NCBI RefSeq assembly: GCF_014207435.1
Contig: NZ_JACHGH010000001.1
Location: 186,001-250,000 of the forward strand
Origin: Salirhabdus euzebyi
Lineage (GTDB): Bacteria; Bacillota; Bacilli; Bacillales; Alkalibacillaceae
Direction of reading: 5' to 3'
Length of the DNA stretch: 64,000 nucleotides
The position numbers and the translations under genes were made by a program. Positions 34,441 to 44,534 of the stretch are shown one piece after another (positions within the stretch are counted from its first letter, which is position 1; the number at the start of each line of letters is the position of its first letter). Below the pieces are notes generated by a model. The model was given only the letters and a program-made list of their open reading frames with translations. It had not been told where the DNA came from and did no database searches.

Positions 34441-36435
34441 TTTATCTGTATTAATAAATGTAAAATCTTGTGTAGAAGGTTCTTTATAAGGAAAACCTAT
34501 TTCTCTTTTCCTTCTTTTTCTATTATCCGTACCGTAATGAACTCCGATTTTCCGTTGTTGTTCCTCAATGATAGCCCTCACAATAGCCTGAATCGAATAG
34601 ATGAGTAAAATATATAAAAATAGTGGAGGTAGGATAATCCAAAATTGTCCAGTTACAATTGATTCTCGCAAATAGACAAATAAGGAAGTCCACTCATTAG
34701 TAAAGGACCTTGGTGGAAAACTCTCCCGTAATGTTCCGCCTAAAAAGATTTGAAATACACTTAAATGGATAAAAATTTGTAACACTTGCATCATTTGTTG
34801 TCCAAATAAGAAAGCCATTTTAGGCAATAAATGTGGTGTGATATGTTTAAAGAAAATACTACTTCGGCTTGATCCGGTCACAATCGCTGCTTGGACATAT
34901 TCACTATTTATTAATTGGTTCGACTCACTTCCAATCGTATTCAAAAGGACAGGAATGACAACCACAGTCAAAATGATTACTTCCACAACTAAGTTTTGGA
35001 AAATAAACGTCTGCCCAACTGTTCTTTCACTAAATCCAATAATGGGAAGTAGTAGAACGTAAGCTAACAAGCTTAATGGTAAAAATTGCATGCCATCAGC
35101 AATTTTATTGATAGCTTTTTTGGAACGTTCACCTAGCCAGAACATGTATGGAATCGTTAATACATAACCAAACAAAACCCGTAATAAGGCAATGAGTGCC
35201 GAAAGTAGAATTGTATATTTTGCACCGACAATTAACATATCTAAAATCGAATAGCCATAAGAGTCAGAACCTAGTGGTAGCATCTGGGATGGTGAAAAGG
35301 ATGGCCCGTGTAATTTGCCATCTTCATCTTCTAATATTTTCATCCTTTTAATAGGTTCATCTTTAAATGTACTGTATAAAATACTAAATACGCTTAGGCC
35401 AAATATAAATAAAAATCCGAGTAAGAACTTTATGTTCTTACACAATGTTAAAAAGCTCCTAATCCATTTTTTCATGACTCCTAGGGTTTTCTTGAATATA
35501 GACGTAGGTGTACTTTTGGAAAATTGAAAGGAAAACAGTCTAATTTGTCTGAATGATTGTGCATTATCGACTATTCGGTCCTGGCTATCTAGTTTAAACA
35601 GATAATTTAATAGATGATATAGGATAAAAAAAGGTGTAAAAATTAAGATTAATGTAAAGGCAATAATAAATGGTCTCGTATCAAAAAATACAAATCGAAT
35701 AATTCCATAAAAGTTATGTAAGTATTCCACTACTAACAAACTAGATAAAGTAGCCCACACAATCGGTTTTGACTGGATATACAACTTCGTTTTTATGTTG
35801 CGTAAACAGTGATGAAATAATATATATCCCTTTGAAAATCCTTTGCTTTTTGCTAATGGTACATATTCTTTGCTCCATTCCTCTTCTAAAAGCAATAATA
35901 TTACTTTGTAGAATAGTACGGTTGGAAGAATGGATAAGGATAGGATCGGTGATAAGTACACTTTCTCGCTTCCCAACGTAACAAACTGGAAAAGCAAGTA
36001 TCCCCACTGTTTATAAAACCATATGACAAGTAACTGTAGTAAAAAGATAAATAATATGTCGGGCAATGCCTCTAAGGAGTTTAATAGGCGGTGAATAAAA
36101 CTTTTCCATTTAACCGGAAGTATGGATGTGAAAAAAGCAAGTGCTCCACCTACAAACAACGCAATAAGTAAGGAGGAGAATAATATTGTCATAGAGTATG
36201 TGTAATTATCGGCTACATAGGAAATAATTGGTGTATCCACAAGTTGATAGCCTATTAATTTTTGAAAATACCAATCACTTGGGTTAAGGAGGCTCTGAAA
36301 GACAGATAATATATTTTTAAAATAGTCACCTATATTAAAGTTCATTCCATTTTCAAAAAATACGATAACGCAGCTAACAAAGACAATGCCGATAATTCCT
36401 AATAAGTAGTGTGTTAATAATTTTAATGGTTTCAT
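34420..36435 (-). CDS. Fused ABC transporter permease (two permease domains, dipeptide/nickel type)
   Basis: The 671-residue protein joins what are normally separate OppB- and OppC-type subunits. The first half (about 1-300) has a DppB-like EAA loop (YVPLAKSKGFSKGYILFHHCLRN). The second (about 330-640) has a DppC-like loop (YVQAAIVTGSSRSSIFFKHITP). The linker includes LGSDSYGYSILDMLIVGAKYT, typical of OppC. The ATG at 36435 follows GGAG; the frame extends 29 codons further without support. There is no ATPase or binding protein nearby, so partners must be elsewhere. Substrate unknown. Confidence 0.8.
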   Translation of the reverse strand: MKPLKLLTHYLLGIIGIVFVSCVIVFFENGMNFNIGDYFKNILSVFQSLLNPSDWYFQKLIGYQLVDTPIISYVADNYTYSMTILFSSLLIALFVGGALAFFTSILPVKWKSFIHRLLNSLEALPDILFIFLLQLLVIWFYKQWGYLLFQFVTLGSEKVYLSPILSLSILPTVLFYKVILLLLEEEWSKEYVPLAKSKGFSKGYILFHHCLRNIKTKLYIQSKPIVWATLSSLLVVEYLHNFYGIIRFVFFDTRPFIIAFTLILIFTPFFILYHLLNYLFKLDSQDRIVDNAQSFRQIRLFSFQFSKSTPTSIFKKTLGVMKKWIRSFLTLCKNIKFLLGFLFIFGLSVFSILYSTFKDEPIKRMKILEDEDGKLHGPSFSPSQMLPLGSDSYGYSILDMLIVGAKYTILLSALIALLRVLFGYVLTIPYMFWLGERSKKAINKIADGMQFLPLSLLAYVLLLPIIGFSERTVGQTFIFQNLVVEVIILTVVVIPVLLNTIGSESNQLINSEYVQAAIVTGSSRSSIFFKHITPHLLPKMAFLFGQQMMQVLQIFIHLSVFQIFLGGTLRESFPPRSFTNEWTSLFVYLRESIVTGQFWIILPPLFLYILLIYSIQAIVRAIIEEQQRKIGVHYGTDNRKRRKREIGFPYKEPSTQDFTFINTDKRKKQLL

Positions 36436-36753
36436 TGCTTCACTCTCCAAAACACGTGATATAGTGTTTACGCTTTTTTGTTTAAAATGGTTTCGGATTT
36501 TCCAATAAGTTAAAATGATCAAGTCAAATTGCTTGCTTAATTAAATGGGAATAATTATAATAATTGAGTTTGTGAAAATATTATGATAATTATTGACAAA
36601 AAGTGACTTTTTACCTATTCTTTTAGATGAGCAGACTTATAACATCAATTCATTTGAAGGTTAAAAGGGGCTCATGGGTATATAGTTGTTAGTTGTTCCG
36701 TACGTTCATTTTTTCCTTCTGAGGCTAGCAAGTCATAATACAGGGGGGTAAAA
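36436..36753. other. Divergent intergenic region
   Basis: No gene is seen. It presumably carries promoters for the permease and for the DUF2294-like gene, whose ribosome binding site GGGGGG lies at its right end. Confidence 0.4.
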
Positions 36754-37119
36754 ATGGAAAAATTAGATATTGAGCAATCCATTACGAACATATTGTCCAA
36801 ATATCGTAAAGAACTCAGTGGAAGAGGACCTATTGATGTAAACGCAAAAATCTTAGGTCACACCATATATGTGAAAATGAATTTAGCATTTTCGCGCATG
36901 GAAAAATCGATGTACAGATTTATTATGGAGAATAATGGGCTTGATAAATTTAATAGGGAACATCTTACAGAAGGAAAAAAATTAATAGATCAAACCTTAG
37001 AAGGCAAAGGCCTTAATTCTTATACCGAAAAAATTATATTAAATCCTGATTTGGATAAAGGTTTTTTATATATTATTATTGTACTTAATAATAATATTGA
37101 AAAACAGTTAATTAAATAG
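36754..37119 (+). CDS. DUF2294-like protein
   Basis: The 121-residue soluble protein starts behind AGGGGGG. The segment KYRKELSGRGPIDVNAKILGHTIYVKMNLAF resembles the Na-translocating decarboxylase-like DUF2294 domain (RGP-x-G pattern, then a beta strand). No catalytic residues can be pointed out. It precedes a chemoreceptor gene by 118 bases with a terminator between, so it is monocistronic. Role unknown. Confidence 0.55.
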   Translation: MEKLDIEQSITNILSKYRKELSGRGPIDVNAKILGHTIYVKMNLAFSRMEKSMYRFIMENNGLDKFNREHLTEGKKLIDQTLEGKGLNSYTEKIILNPDLDKGFLYIIIVLNNNIEKQLIK

Positions 37120-37149
37120 TAGTTGATTATAACTTAAATAGGTATAGTC

Positions 37150-37197
37150 AAGGCTATGAAAAAGTATGCTTCTTTTATTTACTTTTCATAGCCTTTT
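37150..37197 (+). terminator. Terminator after the DUF2294-like gene
   Basis: AAGGCTATGAAAA pairs with TTTTCATAGCCTT across a T-rich loop, and Ts follow. Confidence 0.8.
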
Positions 37198-37237
37198 TAT
37201 TTTGAAAAATTTACTTTAACAATGTGATTATTGGGGG

Positions 37238-38527
37238 TTGAACATAATAAAAAAGATCTTTCCGTTCAAATTAAATTTACAGGTCAAACTAACAACAACA
37301 ATTGTCCTATTACTTTTTATCATAATTACACTTCGAACTACTTTTTTAAGTATTGCACAACAATACATACCAAATCTACTACTACTAAACATTACATCAG
37401 CAGTAGTAGCGATATTACTAGGGGCTTTAGGTGCATTTGTAATTATTCGTTTTTTTATAAAAAAACCGTTACAGAATTTAACAGATTTAGCTGTTGGATT
37501 ATCTAATAATGACTTTACAAAACAAGCTAAGATACATACTGGTGATGAATTTGAGCAACTCGGCGATTCTTTTAATCTTATGGCTGATAAAGTAAGGGGA
37601 TTAATAAAAGAAATACAAGAATCTAGCGAACTTCTCGGAGTAAGTAGTAAGGAGTTAAAAAATGCTTCTCTAGAGGCCCAAATGGTTTCCGAAAATGTAG
37701 CTGGTAGTACCCAGCAGATAGCTAGCGGAAATGAGCAAATTGGAAATGATATACATTCAATTGTTGAAACAGCTAGTGAGACCTCGGCTGCTAGTCAGCA
37801 AATAGCTACAAGTATAGAAATTGTAGATCAATCAGCAACTAAAGTAAATGAACTAGTAGAGTTTGGTGAAAATGCAGTCACAACATCTATGGAAAAAGTG
37901 AACGTAGTTAAAAAAAGGTTAGACAAAACAAAGGATAACATGACTGAATTAACGAAAAAGTCAGATGAAATAGGAACGATTATTGATATTATTAATGGTG
38001 TTTCGGAACAAACGAATTTACTTGCACTCAATGCTGCCATTGAAGCAGCAAGGGCTGGAGAAGCGGGAAAAGGGTTTGCGGTTGTTGCTAATGAGGTAAG
38101 GAAGTTAGCAGATCAATCAAAAGGATCAACAGAGAAAATTCAGCATCTAGTGTATGACGTCCAAAAGAGTATATTTAAAATTGTGGAAGATATAACGCTC
38201 AGTGATGGTGAAATGAATGAAATGGTAAGTTCCGTAAACCAAACGGAAAAATCCATAGTAGAAATTAATCACGCTACGAAGAACATAAAAAATAGAATAG
38301 AAGAAGTAAGTGCAGCAATTGAAGAATTAGTAGCTGGGAATGAACAAATTGTTGACTTAACAACTAACACAGCTAGTGTGGTGGAAGAATCAAAAGCAGG
38401 ATCACAAGAGGTTGCATCCTCCACCCAACAACTTAATGGTACTTCTCACTTATTAGCAGAAATGTGTAATTCCTTGGATGAATTAACAGATACATTAAAT
38501 GGTTTAATTCGTAAGTTTAAAGTTTAA
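37238..38527 (+). CDS. Methyl-accepting chemotaxis protein
   Basis: The 429-residue receptor has two membrane spans (about 13-35 and 45-70) with only a few residues outside, so it has no sizeable periplasm-facing sensor. A HAMP domain follows (about 72-125), then the signalling coiled coil. Its hairpin tip reads [41 protein letters not shown], the diagnostic MCP tip. It likely reports membrane or cytoplasmic state to CheA/CheW. The start is TTG 37238, which sits tight behind GGGGG. It is followed within 50 bases by a GGDEF/EAL gene. Confidence 0.92.
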   Translation: MNIIKKIFPFKLNLQVKLTTTIVLLLFIIITLRTTFLSIAQQYIPNLLLLNITSAVVAILLGALGAFVIIRFFIKKPLQNLTDLAVGLSNNDFTKQAKIHTGDEFEQLGDSFNLMADKVRGLIKEIQESSELLGVSSKELKNASLEAQMVSENVAGSTQQIASGNEQIGNDIHSIVETASETSAASQQIATSIEIVDQSATKVNELVEFGENAVTTSMEKVNVVKKRLDKTKDNMTELTKKSDEIGTIIDIINGVSEQTNLLALNAAIEAARAGEAGKGFAVVANEVRKLADQSKGSTEKIQHLVYDVQKSIFKIVEDITLSDGEMNEMVSSVNQTEKSIVEINHATKNIKNRIEEVSAAIEELVAGNEQIVDLTTNTASVVEESKAGSQEVASSTQQLNGTSHLLAEMCNSLDELTDTLNGLIRKFKV

Positions 38528-38577
38528 GAAGTTGTTGTTTATCAGTTCTGTCTATGACATGGATTAGGGGTTTTGCT

Positions 38578-40395
38578 ATGAACTATCTTGGTAGAATACT
38601 ATGTCCAATGATTGTGTTGTTAATCAATGGTTCAGCCTATTATTACATTGACCATTTATCCATATTTCATCTTTTTGTACTACTGTTTAATTTGTTAATT
38701 GGATGGTTAATTGGTTTGGTGATTGATAAATTTAGAAATTCCCAAAAGACAGTGACAAATTATAAGCATCATATAAGCGAATATAGACAAGGTCTCCAAT
38801 CTACAATGGATGGGATTGGAATTACGAATAGTGAGGGAAAATTTGAATTTATAAATGAAGCTCACAACAAACTTTATGGATACGAAGAAGGGGAATTAAA
38901 GCATTGGCATAACTGTTTTGATGAAACAACTTTGTTATGGATGAAAAAACATGTCAATCCTGAAATAAATAAGACTGGTCACTGGCGCGGAGAGGCTAAG
39001 GGTCTTAGGAAGAATGGTACTTACTTTCCACACGAATTATCCATATCCAAAATTCAGGGTACTAATAAAGTGATTTGTGTTGTTCGAGATCTCACGGATA
39101 AAAAAAGAAATGAAGATTTAATCCAACACATGGCTTTTCATAATGATTTAACGAATTTACCTAACCGCCGAACACTGTTAAATGAGTTAAGAAAAAGTAT
39201 AGACAACAACCAAAAAATTTTTCTTTTATTTATTAATCTGGACCGTTTTAAATTTATTAATGATTCACTCGGCCATAGCGTTGGTGATTTGTTACTTAAA
39301 AATGTTGGTCAAAGGTTATCCACTTTAAAGTCTGATTCCGTTTTTGCCTTTCACATAGGTGGAGATGAGTTTATTCTTATTATGAAAACGGATGATGTCC
39401 AATGTGTAAAAGACCTTGCGAGTAAAATTATTAATAAAATTGCAACACCGTTTAAGATTGAAAATTATAGTCTTGTCGTAACATCTAGTATTGGGATTAG
39501 CGAATCTCCGAAAGACTCAACTGAGTTAGAAGAACTAATCAAGTATGCTGATTTAACAATGCATGAAGCAAAAAAACATAGGGATAAAAACTATTATCTG
39601 TTTTACGATGAAAAAATTAAGTTACTTACGAATAAAAAGATCTTAATGGAAAACGAATTAAAAAAGGCTATTGGTGAAAATGAATTGTCCTTAAATTATC
39701 AACCTAAATATGACCTGCATACGAACAAGATTATTGGAATGGAAGCACTACTAAGATGGAATAATAAAAAATTAGGTCAAGTATCACCAGCAGAATTTAT
39801 ACCAATTGCAGAGCAGTCTAATTTAATAATTGATATTGGAAATTGGGTAATAAAAGAAACATTAAGACAATTAAAGCAGTGGGAGGACAAAAGGCACCCA
39901 CTAGTAAAGGTTTCTATCAATATTTCAAACATTCAACTTCAGCAAGAAGATTTTTTAAAAACCTTAAAAAATTTATTAGATCAATACAATGTTCATCCTA
40001 ACTATTTGGAATTAGAAATTACGGAAAGTGTAACATCTGTCCCTAAACTAATAATTCCGCTGCTGCATGCAATTAAAGACCTAGGTATTGGTATTTCTAT
40101 TGATGATTTTGGAACAGGATATTCTTCGTTAAGTGTTTTAAATCATTTACCGATAGATACGCTAAAAGTAGACCGATCTTTTGTTCAAGACTTAGCCTCC
40201 AAAACATATGGCAAGCATATGATAAAAAGTATTATTGATATAGGAAGGAACTTAGGGTTGCTTGTAGTAGTTGAAGGAATAGAGACGGAAGAGGAGTTAG
40301 ACGTTCTTAAAGATTTGGGTTGTCCTGTTGCGCAAGGTTATTACTTTAGTAAACCGGTAGATGCAGATGAAATTGAAAAGAAAATATTAGTATGA
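38578..40395 (+). CDS. PAS-GGDEF-EAL protein (cyclic di-GMP turnover)
   Basis: The 605-residue protein has two N-terminal membrane spans (about 5-50), a PAS domain (about 75-185), a GGDEF domain (about 200-355) with intact HIGGDEF, and an EAL domain (about 370-600). The EAL catalytic set is complete: MEALLRW, SINIS, LELEITES, IDDFGTGYSSL, LKVDRSFV, VVEGIET and AQGYYFSKP. It could therefore both make and break cyclic di-GMP; no RxxD inhibitory site precedes GGDEF. ATG 38578 is chosen, seven bases after TTAGGGG. It is probably transcribed with the chemoreceptor. Confidence 0.92.
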   Translation: MNYLGRILCPMIVLLINGSAYYYIDHLSIFHLFVLLFNLLIGWLIGLVIDKFRNSQKTVTNYKHHISEYRQGLQSTMDGIGITNSEGKFEFINEAHNKLYGYEEGELKHWHNCFDETTLLWMKKHVNPEINKTGHWRGEAKGLRKNGTYFPHELSISKIQGTNKVICVVRDLTDKKRNEDLIQHMAFHNDLTNLPNRRTLLNELRKSIDNNQKIFLLFINLDRFKFINDSLGHSVGDLLLKNVGQRLSTLKSDSVFAFHIGGDEFILIMKTDDVQCVKDLASKIINKIATPFKIENYSLVVTSSIGISESPKDSTELEELIKYADLTMHEAKKHRDKNYYLFYDEKIKLLTNKKILMENELKKAIGENELSLNYQPKYDLHTNKIIGMEALLRWNNKKLGQVSPAEFIPIAEQSNLIIDIGNWVIKETLRQLKQWEDKRHPLVKVSINISNIQLQQEDFLKTLKNLLDQYNVHPNYLELEITESVTSVPKLIIPLLHAIKDLGIGISIDDFGTGYSSLSVLNHLPIDTLKVDRSFVQDLASKTYGKHMIKSIIDIGRNLGLLVVVEGIETEEELDVLKDLGCPVAQGYYFSKPVDADEIEKKILV

Positions 40396-40400
40396 ATTTA

Positions 40401-40430
40401 ATGAGGAGTGGCAATGACTACTCCTTTTTT
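40401..40430 (+). terminator. Terminator after the GGDEF/EAL gene
   Basis: AGGAGT pairs with ACTCCT, and a run of six Ts follows. Confidence 0.7.
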
Positions 40431-40569
40431 CTTTGGTTAATAATGTAATAGTGCCTTTTTTGTCACACATTTATTAGGTTGTGTATTGAGTATTTCATTC
40501 ATTTGCTTCAATATATACTTGATGAGTAATCAATCGAAAATAAATATTTTAGATATAAGGAGAAATACA

Positions 40570-41352
40570 ATGAAATTACGTCTAATAATGATTTTAAGTT
40601 TTTGTTTTATTATTCTTGTCGCCTGTAGCAAAGAGGATAGTACTCAGGATACTTCTGATAAGGAAACACCAGAGTTGCCAGAAATGATTGATGTAGAAAT
40701 ACTGACGGAACCGGGTTTAGATAATCTTCAACCTAACGAAACTATTGCGATACAAGCAAAAGTAACGCAAGGTGATGAGTTGGTAAATGATGCGGATGAA
40801 GTACAGTTTGAATTTTGGAAAAAAGATCAAGAGGAAGAGCATGAAATGATAGACGGGGAATTTCAAGGAGAAGGAATATACTCTATAGAAAAAACTGTAG
40901 AGGAGCATGGAATCTATTATGTAATTGCCCATGTAACTGCAAGACAAATGCACAATATGCCTAAACTTGAGTTAACTATTGGTGATGCTGATGTATCTTC
41001 AACTGAGGAAGAAAAAGATGATGATCATCATGAACATGCTCACGGTGATCACCATGATGCGACTGGAATTGTCATGCATATACAAGTCGATTCTACTGTT
41101 CAGAAAGACAGGGAAATTTCTCTAATCTCCCATATAAAACAAAATGGTGAAGCTTTAACGGATGCAGAAGTAGAGTTTGAAGTTTGGCAGGAGGGTCAAG
41201 AAAAGCACGAATATGTGGAGGCAACAGAATCTGTAGATGGTGAGTATGTCACTCCATATACATTTTCTAATAGTGGAGAATACCACATCAAACTTCATTT
41301 TGTAAAAGGTGATTTGCATGACCATACACAAACAACGATAACAGTTGAATAA
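40570..41352 (+). CDS. Lipoprotein with two YtkA/FixH-like domains
   Basis: The 260-residue protein begins at ATG 40570 behind AAGGAG and has the lipobox ILVAC (Cys about residue 20). Two similar beta-sandwich domains of the YtkA type (about 35-135 and 160-258) each contain EFEVWQEG/EFWKKDQEE-like strands and an EYHIKLHF/IYYVIAHV strand. The linker between them is His/Asp-rich (DDDHHEHAHGDHHD) and may bind copper or zinc. It is anchored outside the membrane. YtkA-like proteins are often linked to copper delivery, but function here is inferred. Confidence 0.8.
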   Translation: MKLRLIMILSFCFIILVACSKEDSTQDTSDKETPELPEMIDVEILTEPGLDNLQPNETIAIQAKVTQGDELVNDADEVQFEFWKKDQEEEHEMIDGEFQGEGIYSIEKTVEEHGIYYVIAHVTARQMHNMPKLELTIGDADVSSTEEEKDDDHHEHAHGDHHDATGIVMHIQVDSTVQKDREISLISHIKQNGEALTDAEVEFEVWQEGQEKHEYVEATESVDGEYVTPYTFSNSGEYHIKLHFVKGDLHDHTQTTITVE

Positions 41353-41361
41353 AGGATAATG

Positions 41362-41392
41362 AAACGCCACTCTATTTGGGTGGTGTTTTTTA
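41362..41392 (+). terminator. Terminator after the YtkA-like gene
   Basis: An 11-bp stem with wobble pairs (41362-41372 with 41378-41388) runs into Ts. Confidence 0.8.
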
Positions 41393-41488
41393 ATGTAGAA
41401 AACAGTTTGAAACGAAAGCAAATATAGTAAAATGTTAGTATGATACTTATTCCATTTGAAATGGGTACAAAAAGTAGGAGGAAACGTA

Positions 41489-42103
41489 GTGAACAACATT
41501 GTTTTTTATGTCACATTATTTGCGCAAGGTTTAGTTTTAGCAATGCTAGATGTCGAATTTGTTCCTGCAATGATTATTATCCTGTTAGTAGTAGGTGTAT
41601 TATCATATTTTCGTATGTTCTATCCATTGTATGGTACAAAGGATATAGAGAAAACAGAGAAGTTTTTATTAATGAACAAAAAGAATCCATTTTTTCATTT
41701 TGTTTATGCAGTTGCAAATGATCAAAAGGATGAAGTAGAGCATTCTTTCGAAAAGGTTATGGCAAAGTATAAAGCTCCAGCAAGGCAAGCTTTACATACG
41801 ATTATATATGCCCTTTATAAGAAAGATGCCGAACAAGCTAGGGAGCAACTTCCTCATATTCAACCAGCAAAATACCAATCTTATTATGAAGCACTTGTTT
41901 TGGTAGAAGAAGGGAAGATGGATGAAGCACAAGCTGTTGCGGACAACCAGTTAACGGGATGGATGAAAGAAACAGTTCGAGCGGAGATACTTCTAAAAGC
42001 AGGAGATAAGGATGAAGCAAAAGGTATACTAGAACAAGCAATGTTAGAAACAAAAGGGTTACAATGTTATCTCATGTATAAAAATTTACATCAACATGAT
42101 TAA
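41489..42103 (+). CDS. Membrane-anchored TPR-like protein
   Basis: The 204-residue protein starts at GTG 41489, seven bases after AGGAGG. Two hydrophobic segments at the N end (about 2-24 and 27-45) anchor it. The rest is a helical repeat domain with short TPR-like units (FVYAVANDQKDEVEHSFEKV, YYEALVLVEEGKMDEAQAVA, AEILLKAGDKDEAKGILEQA). Such proteins often organise complexes at the membrane. Family and role are unknown. A terminator follows. Confidence 0.7.
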   Translation: MNNIVFYVTLFAQGLVLAMLDVEFVPAMIIILLVVGVLSYFRMFYPLYGTKDIEKTEKFLLMNKKNPFFHFVYAVANDQKDEVEHSFEKVMAKYKAPARQALHTIIYALYKKDAEQAREQLPHIQPAKYQSYYEALVLVEEGKMDEAQAVADNQLTGWMKETVRAEILLKAGDKDEAKGILEQAMLETKGLQCYLMYKNLHQHD

Positions 42104-42109
42104 GCGTAG

Positions 42110-42140
42110 AGGACATTCCTATGGGAGTGTCCTTTTTTAC
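42110..42140 (+). terminator. Terminator after the TPR-like gene
   Basis: AGGACATTCC (42110-42119) pairs with GGAGTGTCCT (42124-42133), then Ts. Confidence 0.85.
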
Positions 42141-42269
42141 AGAAATAAAAGTATTAAAAGTGGAATAATTGACTAGAATAAATAAGCGTTTTATTATATA
42201 AGCAATTGGTTATATATTTTTTAAAAAATATAAGTTACCCTTATTTGATTATGAGTTGGAGGTGGATAC

Positions 42270-42614
42270 ATGCTAAAGCAGACTATAGAAATGGAATCGG
42301 CGGCAACTATATTAAAATTATTAGGGGATAAAACACGCCTAACTATGGTGAAAATACTAGAACATAACGACTGTTGTGTTTGTGAGTTTGTTGCGTTATT
42401 TCAAATGAGTCAACCCGCTATAAGTCAGCACCTTCGTAAACTGAAGGATGTTGGTTTAGTGAAAGAGGCAAGGAAAGGTCAATGGATAATCTATTCTTTA
42501 AATCAAAATAGTGAGGTTTATCCCTTTGTAAAGCACTTATTAGAACAAATTCAAAATCAAAATGATAAACTTTATGACTTAGAAAAAAAAGGGTTAAGAG
42601 TTTCTTGTACGTAA
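42270..42614 (+). CDS. arsR: Arsenic-responsive repressor ArsR
   Basis: The 114-residue winged-helix protein carries the metalloid-sensing CVC motif in DCCVCEFVALFQMSQPAISQHLRKLKDVG, followed by the recognition helix and wing (ARKGQWIIYSLN). Binding of arsenite or antimonite to these cysteines releases it from DNA. GGAGGTGG precedes the ATG. It heads the arsR-arsB-arsC set. A promoter and operator probably lie in the AT-rich 42170-42250 region. Confidence 0.93.
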   Translation: MLKQTIEMESAATILKLLGDKTRLTMVKILEHNDCCVCEFVALFQMSQPAISQHLRKLKDVGLVKEARKGQWIIYSLNQNSEVYPFVKHLLEQIQNQNDKLYDLEKKGLRVSCT

Positions 42615-42682
42615 TCTAAATTCTATTTTTATGGAATTGACGATGAGTCGAGTTTTTCTAATGATTAATTGGAGGGTGAAGA

Positions 42683-43972
42683 TTGGTATTATTAGCATCT
42701 ATGATATTTCTCGTAACACTAATATTAGTAATTTGGCAACCAAAGGGATTATCTATCGGTTGGTCAGCCTGTGGGGGTGCGATTGTTGCATTGTTAGTTG
42801 GCGTCGTTAATTTTGATGACGTTGTGGACGTTACATCCATTGTATGGAATGCTACATTAGCCTTTGTTGCCATCATCATTATTTCTCTTATTTTAGATGA
42901 AATCGGTTTCTTTGAATGGGCTGCCTTACATATGGCAAAGGCTGCAAAAGGAAACGGGGTACGCATGTTTGTTTATGTAGCGATTCTTGGGTCGTTAGTA
43001 GCTGCATTTTTTGCAAATGATGGAGCAGCATTAATTTTAACGCCTATCGTCTTAGCAATGGTACGTAACTTAAATTTTAGTGAAAAAATGATTTTTCCAT
43101 TTATTATCGCGAGTGGATTTATAGCAGATACAACATCTTTACCGTTAGTTGTCAGTAATTTAGTAAACATTGTGTCCGCTGATTTTTTTGGAATAGGGTT
43201 CATTGAGTATGCTACTCGGATGATCGTTCCAAACTTATTTTCTTTATTGGCTAGTATATTGGTTCTGTATTTGTATTTCAAAAAGAGTATTCCGAAAAAC
43301 TATCAATTAACTGATTTAAAAAATCCAAACGAAGCAATACGGGATCATGGGATGTTCAAAATGTCTTGGTACGTATTAGCTATTTTACTCGTTGGGTATT
43401 TGATTAGTGAATTTTTCCACATACCTGTGTCTATTGTTGCAGGTGTTATTGCCATTTTCTTTTTAATGATGGCGAGAAAAAGTCCAGCAGTTAAGACGAG
43501 TGAAGTGCTGAAGGGCGCACCATGGGCTATCGTGTTTTTCTCTATTGGAATGTATGTCGTTGTATACGGTCTTCGAAATGCAGGTTTAACGTCCGTTTTA
43601 GCAGATTTAATACAAGCAGCGGCTGATCAAGGTTTGTTTGTGGCAACGGTTGGAATGGGCTTCATTGCAGCTATCCTTTCTTCCGTAATGAACAATATGC
43701 CAACAGTTATGATTGATGCGCTTGCTATTGCAGAAACTAATGCAACCGGGATTACAAAAGAAGCCCTTATTTATGCCAACATTATTGGTTCTGACTTAGG
43801 ACCAAAAATTACGCCAATTGGTTCACTAGCTACATTACTGTGGCTCCATGTACTTGCATTAAAAGGAGTTAAAATCTCGTGGGGTACTTATTTTAAAACC
43901 GGGATCATATTAACGATTCCAACTTTGTTTATTACACTAGTTGGACTATATTTATGGTTATTAGTTTTATAA
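42683..43972 (+). CDS. arsB: Arsenite efflux permease ArsB
   Basis: The 429-residue protein has 12 hydrophobic segments of the ArsB/NhaD type. It has the conserved [14 protein letters not shown] and [15 protein letters not shown] motifs in the first half and [12 protein letters not shown] and [19 protein letters not shown] in the second. It exports arsenite in exchange for protons. The start is TTG 42683 behind GGAGGG. It lies 68 bases after arsR. This is a second, unrelated arsenite-type exporter besides the ACR3-like gene in the prkA element. Confidence 0.95.
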   Translation: MVLLASMIFLVTLILVIWQPKGLSIGWSACGGAIVALLVGVVNFDDVVDVTSIVWNATLAFVAIIIISLILDEIGFFEWAALHMAKAAKGNGVRMFVYVAILGSLVAAFFANDGAALILTPIVLAMVRNLNFSEKMIFPFIIASGFIADTTSLPLVVSNLVNIVSADFFGIGFIEYATRMIVPNLFSLLASILVLYLYFKKSIPKNYQLTDLKNPNEAIRDHGMFKMSWYVLAILLVGYLISEFFHIPVSIVAGVIAIFFLMMARKSPAVKTSEVLKGAPWAIVFFSIGMYVVVYGLRNAGLTSVLADLIQAAADQGLFVATVGMGFIAAILSSVMNNMPTVMIDALAIAETNATGITKEALIYANIIGSDLGPKITPIGSLATLLWLHVLALKGVKISWGTYFKTGIILTIPTLFITLVGLYLWLLVL

Positions 43973-44059
43973 AAATGCTCTTTTCGTAAAGATTGTTGTT
44001 GTTATATCGTTGATTACTTAAACTACGACATAACTATAGCTTTGCATTTTGATGAGTGC

Positions 44060-44190
44060 ATACGACCGCTTCGGCAGAATACTTCGCTTTCCACGGGCAC
44101 GGCCTCAGCCTCCTCGCGGAAGACCACCGCTGCGGGGTCTTCAGACACGTGCTATCCCGTAGGAGTCTGCGTATTCTGCCTACGCTAAGA
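44060..44190 (-). repeat. Dispersed palindromic repeat, copy 1
   Basis: It is about 130 bp and GC-rich compared with its surroundings. GCAGAATAC near its left end pairs with GTATTCTGC at its right end. Internal blocks are GCTTTCCACGGGCACGG, CCTCAGCCTCCTCGCGGA, GCGGGGTCTTCAGACACG and CCCGTAGGAGTCTG. The blocks match copies 2 and 3, read on the other strand. Confidence 0.75.
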
Positions 44191-44313
44191 TTGACTTTCT
44201 AATTCAAGGATAGTGGTAATATAGGCATGTTAGATAATTCTTCCCTATCTATATGACTATATTTTTAACTTTCTTTTTCCCAATTCATCCGTACATTAAA
44301 GATAAGCACATGC

Positions 44314-44441
44314 TTAGCGAAGGAAATACACGTAGACTCCTGCGGGACAGCGAAGACGTTGAGACCCCACAGCGAGCGATCTTTGCGAGTGAGGAGGCTC
44401 AGCGCGAGCCCGTGGAAAGCGTAGTGTATTTCCGTAGCGGT
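44314..44441 (+). repeat. Dispersed palindromic repeat, copy 2
   Basis: The ends GGAAATACAC and GTGTATTTCC are complementary. Internal blocks are GTAGACTCCTGCGGGA, GAGACCCC, GTGAGGAGGCTCAGC and GCCCGTGGAAAGCG. It is inverted relative to copy 1 and more diverged in the middle. Confidence 0.75.
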
Positions 44442-44534
44442 TGGATTTGCACACATAAAGTTACGTAGCAGTTTCTATCTAATGTATCAAACAACAATAT
44501 ATTGGAAAACAACCTATAAAAGGAGAATGACAAG

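Larger units (their letters stand above)
43973..44534. other. arsB-arsC gap carrying two dispersed repeats
   Basis: No gene is seen. Two GC-richer palindromic repeats face each other here and separate arsC from arsB by 562 bases. The arsC ribosome binding site AAAAGGAG is at the right end. Confidence 0.5.
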
